The notes under the pieces were generated by a model. That model ran no database searches. It was not told the origin of the DNA and saw only the letters and a program-made list of their open reading frames with translations. The position numbers and the translations under genes are program-made. Source: Desulfosporosinus hippei DSM 8344 (GTDB taxonomy: Bacteria; Bacillota; Desulfitobacteriia; Desulfitobacteriales; Desulfitobacteriaceae). From it: 64,000 bases of DNA. How positions within the stretch are numbered: the stretch's first letter is position 1; every line of letters begins with the position of its first letter. Location: assembly GCF_900100785.1 (NCBI RefSeq), contig NZ_FNCP01000001.1, forward strand, positions 62,001 to 126,000. The letters are read 5' to 3'. Shown in pieces: positions 1 to 8,516 of this stretch.

Positions 1-810
1 GGTTGTAATATGATACGCATCCGAAGTACTGGAATATCCAGCTAATTCAGCATAGATATGAGCTCCCCGTGCTTTGGCATGCTCTAAGGATTCAAGGACT
101 AATACGCCTGCCCCTTCACCCATGACAAAACCGCTCCGACGTTTATCGAAAGGACGGCAAGCTTGATCAAGCAACTCCGTTTCAGTGGACATTGCCTTCA
201 TTGAGCAAAAACCCGCAAAGGCCAATTTAGTAATCGGCGCTTCTGTCCCTCCACAAAGCACAACATCGGCTTCCCCACGTTGAATTAGCCTTAAGGCTTC
301 GCCAATTGCATTTGTTGCAGAAGCACAAGCCGTAACAACCGTCAAACTAGAACCTTGCAAGCCAAACTCAATCGATATATGCCCTGCAGCCATATTGCCA
401 ATAAGCATTGGGACAAAAAACGGGCTGACCCGACCACTTCCTTTGCTCATCAACACCTCTTTTTGATCTTCAAAGGAGGTTACTCCACCTATTCCGCAGC
501 CCATAACTGTTCCTATGCGTTCTTTGTCTTCCTTGTCTAAATCCAGCTTAGCATCTTGAATAGCCATCTTTGCAGCCGCTATGGCGAATTGGGCAAAGCG
601 ATCCATATGACGACTTTCCTTTTTACTGACCCAATCAGTTGGCTCGAAGTCTTTGACCTCCGCGGCGACCTTCGTTGGTAAATCTGATGTATCAAAACGT
701 GTCAAAGGGCCAATTCCGGATTTCCCTTCCATCAAGTTGTTCCAAAATTTATCCAATTCATTTCCCAAAGGAGAGATTACACCCATTCCCGTAATAACTG
801 CACGCTGCAC
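1..810 (-). CDS. fabF: beta-ketoacyl-ACP synthase II (partial)
   Basis: This is the elongating condensing enzyme of type II fatty-acid synthesis, adding malonyl-ACP units to growing acyl-ACP in the cytoplasm. The gene runs off the left edge, leaving 270 N-terminal codons of roughly 410. Seen: an N-terminus reading VQRAVITGMGVISPLG and the active-site cysteine in TACASAT near residue 162. The start is GTG at 810, chosen because AAGGAGG lies seven bases upstream; that ribosome site sits inside the end of the preceding gene, two bases away, so the two are co-transcribed. The catalytic histidines lie outside the window. Family assignment is secure; FabF rather than FabB is inferred from length, motifs and its place beside the fab cluster. 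Confidence 0.95.
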   Translation of the reverse strand, partial: MQRAVITGMGVISPLGNELDKFWNNLMEGKSGIGPLTRFDTSDLPTKVAAEVKDFEPTDWVSKKESRHMDRFAQFAIAAAKMAIQDAKLDLDKEDKERIGTVMGCGIGGVTSFEDQKEVLMSKGSGRVSPFFVPMLIGNMAAGHISIEFGLQGSSLTVVTACASATNAIGEALRLIQRGEADVVLCGGTEAPITKLAFAGFCSMKAMSTETELLDQACRPFDKRRSGFVMGEGAGVLVLESLEHAKARGAHIYAELAGYSSTSDAYHITT

Positions 811-812
811 AC

Positions 813-1766
813 TTATACCTCCTTAAAACTGAGTATTCCTTTTTTTATATCTTCGAAAATCTCGTGTACAGACAAAACCTCATTAATTTTGTGGACTCTA
901 GCGCCCGAAAAGATAAGGCCCTGCTGAACATCTCCCTGTTGTGCCATAATTAAGCGATCCATAATACAAAAGTTCCCTTCACAACTCTTGAGACAACCTT
1001 TGCAGTCTGTTGGCGCAACATCCACATCACTGTCAAGGGCCACGGTAAAGGGATTTTTAATTCCCCGCCCAGGCAGCCCTACCGGGCTGTGAATAAATAC
1101 AATATCCTTTTGGGTTGCCTTTAGCATTTCAGATTTCCAAGCCAGTGCCGCACTGCTCTCTTCACTGAGTGCAAAACGGGTTCCCATTTGTACCCCGGCC
1201 GCCCCCTTCTTTAACATTTCCGCTACACCTTGTCCATCGATAACGCCCCCTGCGCCAATAACAGGAATATCCACCGCCTCAATGACTTCCGGAAGAATAT
1301 CATGGATGGAACGGTCTGTTCCCAGATGTCCACCAGCCTCTACACCTTCTACAACAACAGCTGCAGCCCCTAGCTTTTGGGATAACTTAGCAAGTTTTGC
1401 CGAGGACACAATCGGCACAACCGGAATGCCTTTTTCTTTACCCCAAGTAAACATGTCTCGGGAAAAACCTGCTCCCGAAACTAATAAATCTATTTTTTCT
1501 TCAAAGGAAGCCTGGACTAATTGGGCAAATTCACGAACTGCAAACATAATGTTTACTCCGATTATCCCCTTCGTGCGTTTCCTAGCTTCTCGTATTTCTG
1601 CCCTAAGCTCCTCTACAGACAGACCACTGCCTGCTATTATCCCTATCCCTCCCTCTTCAGCTACCGCTGCAGCGAGAGGAGCCATTGATATTTTCACGGC
1701 CATTCCTCCTTGGATAACAGGAATTCTAGCCACTAAATTTCCAATACGAAGGTCGGGTATTTTCAC
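813..1766 (-). CDS. FabK/nitronate monooxygenase-family flavoprotein
   Basis: A 317-residue TIM-barrel FMN protein of the 2-nitropropane dioxygenase family, which includes enoyl-ACP reductase FabK and nitronate monooxygenases. Seen: IPVIQGGMAV near residue 15, GGHLGTD near 146, and the phosphate-binding run VIGAGGVIDGQG followed by GVQMGTRFALSEE. It is a diverged paralogue of fabK at 4022-4978. Unlike that copy it has a C-terminal cysteine cluster (CKGCLKSCEGNFC, about residues 255-267) that could bind a metal or an Fe-S cluster. The start is GTG at 1766 with GGGGG seven bases upstream. It is co-transcribed with fabF. It may be a second enoyl reductase or a nitronate-detoxifying enzyme; sequence alone does not decide. 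Confidence 0.75.
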   Translation of the reverse strand: MKIPDLRIGNLVARIPVIQGGMAVKISMAPLAAAVAEEGGIGIIAGSGLSVEELRAEIREARKRTKGIIGVNIMFAVREFAQLVQASFEEKIDLLVSGAGFSRDMFTWGKEKGIPVVPIVSSAKLAKLSQKLGAAAVVVEGVEAGGHLGTDRSIHDILPEVIEAVDIPVIGAGGVIDGQGVAEMLKKGAAGVQMGTRFALSEESSAALAWKSEMLKATQKDIVFIHSPVGLPGRGIKNPFTVALDSDVDVAPTDCKGCLKSCEGNFCIMDRLIMAQQGDVQQGLIFSGARVHKINEVLSVHEIFEDIKKGILSFKEV

Positions 1767-2030
1767 AATCTTTCCCCCTGTTCAAGTTCTACCACACTCA
1801 ATGAATTCTTTTAGAGCTTTACTCATATATTTAAACCCTCCAATCGATATTCGATATTCGTGGTTCGAGGCACGAATATACAGCTGAATATCTAAACCCA
1901 AATCACCTTTTAAAGAAGCATTAATCAGAAAGACTTTAACCTTTAATGATATTTGGATAAGTCTAATCTAAATCTGAAGATAGTTTCAAAGGCTTAAATT
2001 CTTGGTAAAGGAGAGAGAAATATCTTAAAA
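1767..2030 (-). promoter_or_regulatory. Leader/promoter region of the flavoprotein-fabF unit
   Basis: This stretch separates the acpP terminator from the next minus-strand gene, so it should hold the promoter for that gene and fabF. I see no convincing -35/-10 pair. It contains a perfect 8-bp inverted repeat (TATTCGTG and CACGAATA, loop of 8) at 1855-1878 within a run of short TTCG-rich repeats. It also holds a 14-codon minus-strand reading frame at 1782-1826 starting ATG, preceded by GGAGGG, which could be a leader peptide. No FapR-type operator (TTAGTACCTG) is visible here. Confidence 0.3.
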
Positions 2031-2055
2031 GAAAGTCCCGCATTGAATACGGGAC
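2031..2055 (-). terminator. Terminator after acpP
   Basis: The stem GTCCCG/CGGGAC (2035-2040 with 2050-2055) lies 11 bases past the acpP stop. On the minus strand it is followed by TTTCTTTT. It marks the end of the fapR-acpP operon; the plus strand also has a T run, so it may work both ways. Confidence 0.75.
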
Positions 2056-2065
2056 CTTTTTGTGT

Positions 2066-2293
2066 TTATTTGTTTTCCGTGATGTAGTTAACTGCATCTC
2101 CAACTGTACGGATTTTTTCGGCTTCCTCATCCGGAATATCCATGTCGAATGCCTCTTCTAAAGCCATAATCAATTCAACGATGTCCAAAGAATCTGCATT
2201 TAGCTCTTCAAAGGAGGTTTCCGGGGTAATAGTTGCTTCATCTACCCCCAGTTGATCTACGACGATGGCTTTCACTTTTTCGAAAACTCCCAT
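2066..2293 (-). CDS. acpP: Acyl carrier protein
   Basis: A 75-residue acidic carrier protein that holds growing acyl chains on a 4'-phosphopantetheine arm. The attachment serine is in ADSLD, near residue 35. Length and the C-terminal helix ([11 protein letters not shown]) are normal for the family. The start ATG has GGAGGTG upstream. It is the last gene of the FapR-controlled cluster and is followed by a terminator. No acpS or second ACP gene is nearby. Confidence 0.97.
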   Translation of the reverse strand: MGVFEKVKAIVVDQLGVDEATITPETSFEELNADSLDIVELIMALEEAFDMDIPDEEAEKIRTVGDAVNYITENK

Positions 2294-2334
2294 GCTGCTT
2301 CTTCACCTCCTCTCAAAAAAACTACAAAAACCAT

Positions 2335-3078
2335 TTACATTTCCATTCCTCCATCAACACTCAAGGTCTGTCCAGTAATGTAGGAGGCTTCTGGGGACAC
2401 AAGGAACCGAACTACGTTAGCAACATCTTCAGGACTCCCTATACGACCAAGTGGTATTCCTTTCAAAATGTCTGCCTGAGTCCCTTCTGGTAATGTCCCC
2501 GTCATATCAGTTGAAATATACCCCGGTGCAACCACATTAACGCGAATTCCACGCGAGGCAAATTCTTTAGCGACAGACTTAGTAAAGCCAATGATTCCCG
2601 CTTTAGCTGCCGCATAATTAGCTTGTCCTGGATTTCCGGAAAGACCCACTATCGAAGATATATTTACAATAACTCCTGAACGTTGTTTAAGCATTCCCTT
2701 GCTCACAGCCTTGGTACAGAGAAAAACTCCTTTTAGATTGGTTTCCAAGACTGCATCCCAATCTGCTTCTTTCATACGCAGAAGAAGTGTATCCCGGGTA
2801 ATCCCGGCATTATTGACTAGAATATCGATCTTACCATACTTTTCTATAGCTGTTTTTATCAAGCGGTCTACGTCAGCCTGTTGGCTGACATCAGCCTGTA
2901 CCGCCACTGCTTCCCCGCCGACAGCCCGAATTAACTCGACGGTTTCCTCAGCTTTGTCAGACCTACCTGCATAATTGACAACCACTTTTACCCCTGCAGT
3001 TGCCAAATTCACAGCTATGGCTCGCCCAATTCCTCGCCCGCTTCCTGTAACAATACCCACGCTATCTTTCAGCATCAT
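2335..3078 (-). CDS. fabG: 3-oxoacyl-ACP reductase
   Basis: An NADPH-dependent short-chain dehydrogenase that reduces beta-ketoacyl-ACP. At 247 residues it is the usual length. Seen: the nucleotide-binding motif TGSGRGIG near residue 11, NNAG near 89, and the catalytic Ser (NISSIVG), Tyr and Lys (YAAAKAG). The common form of the first motif is TGASRGIG; the variant keeps the glycines. Two adjacent ATG codons (3078 and 3075) are possible starts; AAGGAGA lies just upstream. It starts two bases before the stop of fabD is complete, so the pair is translationally close. Confidence 0.95.
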   Translation of the reverse strand: MMLKDSVGIVTGSGRGIGRAIAVNLATAGVKVVVNYAGRSDKAEETVELIRAVGGEAVAVQADVSQQADVDRLIKTAIEKYGKIDILVNNAGITRDTLLLRMKEADWDAVLETNLKGVFLCTKAVSKGMLKQRSGVIVNISSIVGLSGNPGQANYAAAKAGIIGFTKSVAKEFASRGIRVNVVAPGYISTDMTGTLPEGTQADILKGIPLGRIGSPEDVANVVRFLVSPEASYITGQTLSVDGGMEM

Positions 3079-3079
3079 T

Positions 3080-4018
3080 TTAACGACTCTCCTTCAAATA
3101 TGCAAGTGACTTTTCTAAGGACGCATTATCTTCCACCCGCAGGAGTTGGACAGTAGGGGCAATTTTCTTAATCAAACCTGTTAGAACCTTCCCTGGCCCA
3201 CACTCGATAAAGGTATCAACACCCAGTTCGAGAAGATGACGAACGGATTGTTCCCATAGCACAGCTCCGCTAACCTGCTCGACCAAAGTATTAATTATTC
3301 GATCCGAGGAAATAACCTCTTGTCCATCAACATTCGCAATCACAGGGCAACATGGAGTTTGCCAGGCTATTCCCTCTAAAACTAAGCGCAGTTCGTTTCC
3401 CATTCTCTCCATGAGACGAGAATGAAACGGCCCACTCACATTGAGAGGCAAGGCACGTTTTGCTCCTAGATCTTTAGCAACCTCTATAGCATGAGTAACA
3501 GCTTGTTTTTCCCCTGAAATAACAATTTGACCCGGACAATTATAGTTGGCTGGGGCTACTACTCCATGGCCAGAAGCCAAGCGACAAGCTTGCTCTACTT
3601 GATCGGTTGAGAGCCCAAGAATTGCCGCCATCCCTCCCTCACCCTTTGGAACAGCCCCTTGCATAAGTTCTCCCCGGGATCTTACCACGCGCAAAGCTTC
3701 ATCAAAGCCAAGACTGCCGGCAGCCACATGGGCTGAATACTCACCTAGGCTATGCCCTGCTACGTAGTCAGGTTTAATTCCCTCATCGTGAAGCAGCTGC
3801 CACGCCACTACACTTACCAGTAATATGGCCGGTTGGGTATTTACCGTCATCTGAAGTTCATCTTCCGGCCCCTCTTCGATCAAGGAGATAAACTTATCTC
3901 CTAGGATTTCACGCGCTTTCCCCAGAGCCCTCCCGCCAACAGAAGTGTTGAAAATCTCTCTTCCCATGCCAACGTATTGGGATCCTTGTCCCGGAAAAAC
4001 AAAGGCAAGTTTACCCAA
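3080..4018 (-). CDS. fabD: Malonyl-CoA:ACP transacylase
   Basis: It transfers malonyl from CoA to ACP, the entry step for chain extension. It has 312 residues. Seen: FPGQGSQYVGMG at the N-terminus, the nucleophile serine in GHSLGEYSA near residue 94, and the partner histidine in VSGPFHSRLM near residue 200. It lies between fabK and fabG with gaps of a few bases, in the standard Firmicute order. Confidence 0.96.
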   Translation of the reverse strand: MGKLAFVFPGQGSQYVGMGREIFNTSVGGRALGKAREILGDKFISLIEEGPEDELQMTVNTQPAILLVSVVAWQLLHDEGIKPDYVAGHSLGEYSAHVAAGSLGFDEALRVVRSRGELMQGAVPKGEGGMAAILGLSTDQVEQACRLASGHGVVAPANYNCPGQIVISGEKQAVTHAIEVAKDLGAKRALPLNVSGPFHSRLMERMGNELRLVLEGIAWQTPCCPVIANVDGQEVISSDRIINTLVEQVSGAVLWEQSVRHLLELGVDTFIECGPGKVLTGLIKKIAPTVQLLRVEDNASLEKSLAYLKESR

Positions 4019-4021
4019 AAT

Positions 4022-4978
4022 TTAGAACCTCCTATCTCCAAACCGCGCAGTAAGACGTTCATACTCTAGTTCAGCTGAACGCATAATGTCTTGAATAATC
4101 TGGGCTGCCGGTTCAATACATCTTACTGCCCCAGCAACTTGTCCTGCCATGATTGAACCATTTTCTGTATCTCCTTCTACCATGGCCAGTCGTAGTTTTC
4201 CAACACCTAGCTTCTCAAGTTCTGAAGCCAGCATACCTTCTCGCTCATATTGATCCATTTCACGAGTAAACCTGTTATCTAAACAGCGAACAGGGTGACC
4301 GGTTGAACGTCCGGTAATCACAGTAGACCGATCTTTGGCTTTAAGAATTCTGTCTTTGACAAGCTGAGAAATCGTACATTCTTCGGCACACATAAAGCGT
4401 GTTCCCATTTGCACCCCTTCAGCCCCCAGTGCTAAAGCCGCAACTAAACCTCGCCCATCCACGATTCCTCCCGCCGCTATAACCGGGATCGAAACAGCAT
4501 CTACTACTTGAGGAACTAGGGGCATTGTTCCGATCTCTCCGATATGTCCACCTGACTCCATGCCTTCTGCAATCAGCGCATCTACCCCAGCCTTTTCCAA
4601 GCGCTTGGCTAGGGCAACTGAAGCCACTACAGGAATCACCTTTGTTCCGACTTCTTTAAGCATGGGTACATATTTTCCCGGATTCCCTGCCCCCGTGGTA
4701 ATGACAGGCACACGTTCTTCCAAAATAACCTGCATAACCTCGTCTACGAAGGGAGACATAAGCATGACATTGACACCGTAGGGTTTTTGGGTAATCGATT
4801 TAACCTTATGGATTTCTTGACGCAGCCAATCTGCCGGAGCCTGACCTGAGCCAATAATTCCTAACCCTCCGCCTTCAGAAACCGCCGCAACCAGTTCGCC
4901 TGTCGAAACCCAGGCCATTCCACCTTGAAAAATGGGGTATTCGATTCCGATCAGTTCACATAACCTTGTTTTTATCAT
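4022..4978 (-). CDS. fabK: FMN-dependent enoyl-ACP reductase
   Basis: It catalyses the last reduction of the elongation cycle, trans-2-enoyl-ACP to acyl-ACP, using FMN and NAD(P)H. At 318 residues it is a full-length FabK-type TIM barrel. Seen: YPIFQGGMAWVS at the N-terminus, ESGGHIGE near 143, and IAAGGIVDGRGL followed by GVQMGTRF. The start is ATG at 4978, where ATGA overlaps the fabH stop; upstream in-frame starts would overlap fabH by more. Position inside the fab operon supports the enoyl reductase role over nitronate oxidation. No FabI is visible in the window. Confidence 0.93.
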   Translation of the reverse strand: MIKTRLCELIGIEYPIFQGGMAWVSTGELVAAVSEGGGLGIIGSGQAPADWLRQEIHKVKSITQKPYGVNVMLMSPFVDEVMQVILEERVPVITTGAGNPGKYVPMLKEVGTKVIPVVASVALAKRLEKAGVDALIAEGMESGGHIGEIGTMPLVPQVVDAVSIPVIAAGGIVDGRGLVAALALGAEGVQMGTRFMCAEECTISQLVKDRILKAKDRSTVITGRSTGHPVRCLDNRFTREMDQYEREGMLASELEKLGVGKLRLAMVEGDTENGSIMAGQVAGAVRCIEPAAQIIQDIMRSAELEYERLTARFGDRRF

Positions 4979-5976
4979 ACTTTCAAGCCTACTTTCGTCC
5001 ATTTCAAAACACATGCGCCCCATGTAAGTCCCGTCCCAAAACCAACCATCACGATAATATCCCCCTCATGAATACGCCCCGCTTTGAATGTCTCATCTAA
5101 GGCAACCGGAATAGAAGCCGCTGACATATTTCCATACTTATCTAAATTTATAACCATTTTATCGGGAGAAATACCTAAACGCTTAACTGCAGCATCAACA
5201 ATTCGAATATTGGCTTGATGGGGGATAAGAAGATCCACATCTTCCTTTGCTAATCCGGCATTTTCCAAGACCTTTACTGACACATCCCCCATAATTCGGA
5301 CAGCAAATTTGTAAACTTCTTTGCCCTCCATTTGAAGAGTGTGTAAGTTCTTCTCTATAGTTTCCAGGCTAGCAGGATATTTTGACCCACCCGCCGGTTG
5401 ACTGAGCAGCGAACCGCCAGAGCCATCTGAACCTAATTCAAAGCTCAAAAACCCAAACCCGTCTCTTACAGGCTGTAAAACCGCCGCACCGGCACCATCA
5501 CCAAAAAGGATACAAGTCGATCGATCTTGCCAATTGAGTACTTTGCTTAAGGTTTCCCCGCCAATGACCAGCACTGTTTTATACATTCCTGTAGCGACAA
5601 ACTGGCTGCCGGTTACAACTCCATAGATAAACCCACTACATCCGGCTTCCAAATCAAAGCCTGCGGCATTTTTCGCTCCCAGTCGATCTGCTACCAGACA
5701 GGCGGTGGCCGGAAATGCATAATCCGGAGTTATCGTCGCTACGATAACTAAGTCAACCTCTTCAGGCGCGATCCGAGCATCCTCTAAGGCCTTCAACCCT
5801 GCTTGGTAACACAATTCCGAAACAGGCATGTCCTTCGGAGCAATATGCCGTTGTCTAATCCCTGTACGCGAAATAATCCATTCGTCATTGGTGTCTAAAA
5901 ACTGTTCAAAATCTTTGTTTGTTACAATATTTTCAGGAACATATGACCCTATCCCAACAATTCCAACGCTACGCAT
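4975..5976 (-). CDS. fabH: Beta-ketoacyl-ACP synthase III
   Basis: It starts each fatty acid by condensing an acyl-CoA primer with malonyl-ACP. It has 333 residues, the normal length. Seen: the catalytic Cys in LEAGCSGFIYG near residue 114, the His in LIPHQANIRI near 255, and the Asn in YGNMSAASIPV near 285. The start ATG at 5976 is preceded by GAAAAGAGGA. Its substrate preference (straight or branched primer) cannot be read from sequence. Confidence 0.96.
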   Translation of the reverse strand: MRSVGIVGIGSYVPENIVTNKDFEQFLDTNDEWIISRTGIRQRHIAPKDMPVSELCYQAGLKALEDARIAPEEVDLVIVATITPDYAFPATACLVADRLGAKNAAGFDLEAGCSGFIYGVVTGSQFVATGMYKTVLVIGGETLSKVLNWQDRSTCILFGDGAGAAVLQPVRDGFGFLSFELGSDGSGGSLLSQPAGGSKYPASLETIEKNLHTLQMEGKEVYKFAVRIMGDVSVKVLENAGLAKEDVDLLIPHQANIRIVDAAVKRLGISPDKMVINLDKYGNMSAASIPVALDETFKAGRIHEGDIIVMVGFGTGLTWGACVLKWTKVGLKV

Positions 5977-6013
5977 CGCAGTCCTCTTTTCTCGTTAACT
6001 AGTCAAATCAAAC

Positions 6014-6997
6014 TCATTTAGGGAGGTCGTCGCGAATTTGTTCGATCAAACGCACTTGCACACATTCTTGAGCTACCCGAATGGCATTAGTAATCGCCTT
6101 GGCTTTGGAACTTCCGTGGCAAATAATGCTGATACCATTGACTCCAAGTAGTGGCGCTCCACCATATTCAGCATAATCCATCATTTGGGCAATCTCTTTT
6201 AACCCGGGTTTGACTGCCAAGGCACCAAGCTTACGTAGCATGTTCGAAGTAATCTTCTCCTTTATCTGCTGAAACAATACTCCAGCAAGACCTTCTGCTG
6301 TTTTCAGGAGGATATTGCCAGTAAATCCTTCACAAACAACTACATCTGCCCGGCCATAGGGAACATCCCGCCCCTCGACATTACCGATAAAATTAATAGG
6401 ACTGGCCTTTAACAAGGGGTACGCCTTTTGGGTCAAATCATTTCCTTTTCCTTCTTCGCCGCCTACATTAAGCAGTCCAACCCGAGGATTAGAAATCCCT
6501 AAAATCTTTGTAGCATAGATGCTGCCCATTAATCCATATTGACAAAGCTGTTCTGGAGTGGCATCCATATTTGCCCCCACATCGAGAATTAGCTTTCCAC
6601 CTTCAGGAGTTGGCAGGATAGTAGCAATAGCCGGTCGTTCAATTCCCTTAATACGCCCCAAGCCTAAAAGCGCAGCAGCCATTTGGGCACCTGTACTTCC
6701 AGCACTTACGACGGCATCTGCTTCACCTTGTTTAACTAACCGTGTAGCGACAACTATAGAAGAATCCTTTTTCTTCCGCACTGCATTGGCCGGATGCTCA
6801 TCCATTGCTATAACTTCCGATGCTTCATACTGAGATATATTTTTTGGCAGCGAGCCTGATAAAAACTTTTGCATATGTTCTTTTTGCCCGACTAATATAA
6901 TTTGAAAATCAGGACTTGCTTCGGCAGCAATTATGGCTCCTTTAATAATCTCTTCAGGAGCATAATCCCCACCCATGGCATCCACTGCAATTTTCAT
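6014..6997 (-). CDS. plsX: Phosphate acyltransferase PlsX
   Basis: It converts acyl-ACP to acyl-phosphate, the acyl donor for PlsY in phosphatidic acid synthesis, and works at the inner face of the membrane. It has 327 residues. Seen: IAVDAMGGDYAP at the N-terminus, SAGSTGAQMAAAL near 100, and DVGANMDATPEQL near 138. It starts one base before the fapR stop ends, the classic fapR-plsX pairing. Confidence 0.96.
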   Translation of the reverse strand: MKIAVDAMGGDYAPEEIIKGAIIAAEASPDFQIILVGQKEHMQKFLSGSLPKNISQYEASEVIAMDEHPANAVRKKKDSSIVVATRLVKQGEADAVVSAGSTGAQMAAALLGLGRIKGIERPAIATILPTPEGGKLILDVGANMDATPEQLCQYGLMGSIYATKILGISNPRVGLLNVGGEEGKGNDLTQKAYPLLKASPINFIGNVEGRDVPYGRADVVVCEGFTGNILLKTAEGLAGVLFQQIKEKITSNMLRKLGALAVKPGLKEIAQMMDYAEYGGAPLLGVNGISIICHGSSKAKAITNAIRVAQECVQVRLIEQIRDDLPK

Positions 6998-7582
6998 CTA
7001 CTCCATCTCCCCTCTTATACCCGCCGGATCCTCTATAGCAAAAAGTACCCAGTTTCCACAAAGTACATCCTCCGCTCCAACACTTAACCTTATTTCAACC
7101 CAATATTTATTCAGCTTGCGCTTAAGGACTACGCCTTTTGCTAGAACAACTTCCCCTAACTGGACGGGCCTAATAAATTTCAATTCAACACTACCTGTCA
7201 AAGCCATCTTGGCGTCCACTAAAGCAATGGCCAGCGAATTAGCTTGGGCAAATAAATAATGGCCTCTTGCTACTCTAGCTTTAGTGAGTACCATACTCTC
7301 ATCAACGACAAGCTTTGAACAAGCTCTTTCTCCAATTACAAGTTCCATCAATTCCCCGATTAGTTCCTGATCATCTAAGGACTTTAAGGTAGAATACGCT
7401 TCCTGAGCGACTGCTCGAGTCCGTTCCCGAACCTCAGGAATCCCAAGTTCTCCGCGGTCTAATCGAATTGTGGAAACGCTCACTATAAATCGTTCCGAAA
7501 GCTCCTCATCTGTAAAAAACGGATTCTCTGCAAGAGCCTCTTTTAAAAGCTTTCGGCGTTCCTCTTTGCTATACCGGGCCAT
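6998..7582 (-). CDS. fapR: Fatty-acid biosynthesis repressor FapR
   Basis: A malonyl-CoA-sensing repressor of lipid synthesis genes. It has 194 residues. An N-terminal DeoR-like helix-turn-helix (residues about 1-60, including LSERFIVSVSTIRLDRGELGI, of which the recognition helix is SVSTIRLDRG) is followed by a hot-dog fold domain with ALVDAKMALTGS and EVVLAKGVVLKRK that binds malonyl-CoA in the family. It is the first gene of its operon and the promoter just upstream carries a FapR-type operator, so autoregulation is expected. Confidence 0.95.
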   Translation of the reverse strand: MARYSKEERRKLLKEALAENPFFTDEELSERFIVSVSTIRLDRGELGIPEVRERTRAVAQEAYSTLKSLDDQELIGELMELVIGERACSKLVVDESMVLTKARVARGHYLFAQANSLAIALVDAKMALTGSVELKFIRPVQLGEVVLAKGVVLKRKLNKYWVEIRLSVGAEDVLCGNWVLFAIEDPAGIRGEME

Positions 7583-7618
7583 CTATATCACCAATTTCTT
7601 GCTGTGTTAGTAGGATTA

Positions 7619-7665
7619 AATTAGTACCTGGTCACAATTATAAACTATATAATCTCTCTTATCAA
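7619..7665 (-). promoter_or_regulatory. fapR operon promoter with FapR operator
   Basis: On the minus strand TTGATA (7665-7660) is followed, after exactly 17 bases, by TATAAT (7642-7637), a near-consensus sigma-A promoter. Overlapping the expected start of transcription at 7619-7636 is TTAGTACCTGGT, which on one side matches the known FapR operator (TTAGTACCTG...); the other half is degenerate. The position over the -10/+1 region fits repression. Confidence 0.85.
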
Positions 7666-7718
7666 GAATTTACCCTGTCGAATTATGAAATGAGTCTGCA
7701 TTAAGTTGTGAGACATGC

Positions 7719-7756
7719 AAAAAACCAAGAGCCCCTCTCAAAAGAGCTCTTGGTTT
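7719..7756 (-). terminator. Terminator after rpmF
   Basis: Stem AAACCAAGAGC/GCTCTTGGTTT (7722-7732 with 7746-7756) followed on the minus strand by TTTTTTGC. It lies 13 bases past the rpmF stop and isolates yceD-rpmF from the fapR promoter. Confidence 0.9.
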
Positions 7757-7769
7757 CATGTGCCATACC

Positions 7770-7949
7770 TTATGATTCCACTGTAATAACAGCCTTAGAA
7801 TTATAGTACCCACAGCTAGGGCAAATATAATGCGGCATTTTTGGTTTATGGCATTGGGGGCATTCGATGTGGTTTGGTGCGGTTATTTTCCACATAGCCC
7901 GACGTTTACGAACCCTTGATTTTGATTGTCGATGTTGCGGAACACCCAT
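7770..7949 (-). CDS. rpmF: 50S ribosomal protein L32
   Basis: A 59-residue protein of the large ribosomal subunit. Seen: the conserved start MGVPQHRQSKSRVRKRRAMW and a zinc-binding pair of CxxC motifs (CPQC near residue 30, CPSC near 43), so this is the zinc-containing form. A GGGGGTG site precedes the ATG. It follows yceD by 32 bases and shares its promoter; the yceD-rpmF pair next to fab/plsX genes is a conserved bacterial arrangement. Confidence 0.97.
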   Translation of the reverse strand: MGVPQHRQSKSRVRKRRAMWKITAPNHIECPQCHKPKMPHYICPSCGYYNSKAVITVES

Positions 7950-7981
7950 AATTACACCCCCTTTATGTTTTCTGAAATTAA

Positions 7982-8491
7982 TCAGTCATTGGATTGCCAC
8001 TTGGCCAGTGCTGCTAACCGGGGGTCAACTGTACCTTCCTCGCAATTACATGGAGTTAGATTTCTATTTACACCACAGGTTGGGCAGAGCCCATGACATT
8101 CTGCTGAACAAATAAACTTCATCGGTAAAGCTAACACAATTTGTTCAAAAATTCGATCCTTTATATCGATCTCATCTTTGTCTAAAAGGAGTGCTGTCTC
8201 AAGGAGATCTTCTGTTGCTAACGCCCGAAATGCCCACTCATCTTCATAAAGAAGTTCTACAGGATAAATGAACGATTCTAAACAGCGTCCACAGGTTGCT
8301 TTAAGCTCTGTGTGAATAGTTCCTTTTACTAACATAGCTCTACTGGTGTTGTTCACCTGAAGTTGGACGTGTACCGGTGCTTGAAAAGAGATTGATTCCA
8401 TTCCCAAATCGAGAGCAGAAAAATCCTCCACTAAATCATAATGGACAGTTTCTCCACCATTTAAACGAACTTGGGCTACGTTCACTTTCAT
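7982..8491 (-). CDS. DUF177 (YceD-family) protein
   Basis: A 169-residue protein of the YceD/DUF177 family, found next to rpmF in most bacteria and linked to rRNA or ribosome assembly in some. Seen: a cysteine motif CGRCLE near residue 80 and a C-terminal cluster CHGLCPTCG...CNC that may bind zinc. The start was set at the ATG at 8491 because GGGGTGG lies just upstream and the strong promoter at 8517-8545 overlaps any earlier in-frame start. Exact function is not known. Confidence 0.9.
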   Translation of the reverse strand: MKVNVAQVRLNGGETVHYDLVEDFSALDLGMESISFQAPVHVQLQVNNTSRAMLVKGTIHTELKATCGRCLESFIYPVELLYEDEWAFRALATEDLLETALLLDKDEIDIKDRIFEQIVLALPMKFICSAECHGLCPTCGVNRNLTPCNCEEGTVDPRLAALAKWQSND

Positions 8492-8516
8492 AATACCACC
8501 CCAATACACATTCATT

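Noticed and set aside
1282-1887. 201-codon plus-strand frame over the FabK-like gene
   Set aside because: Antisense to a well-conserved flavoprotein; Pro/Ser/Thr-rich shadow composition.
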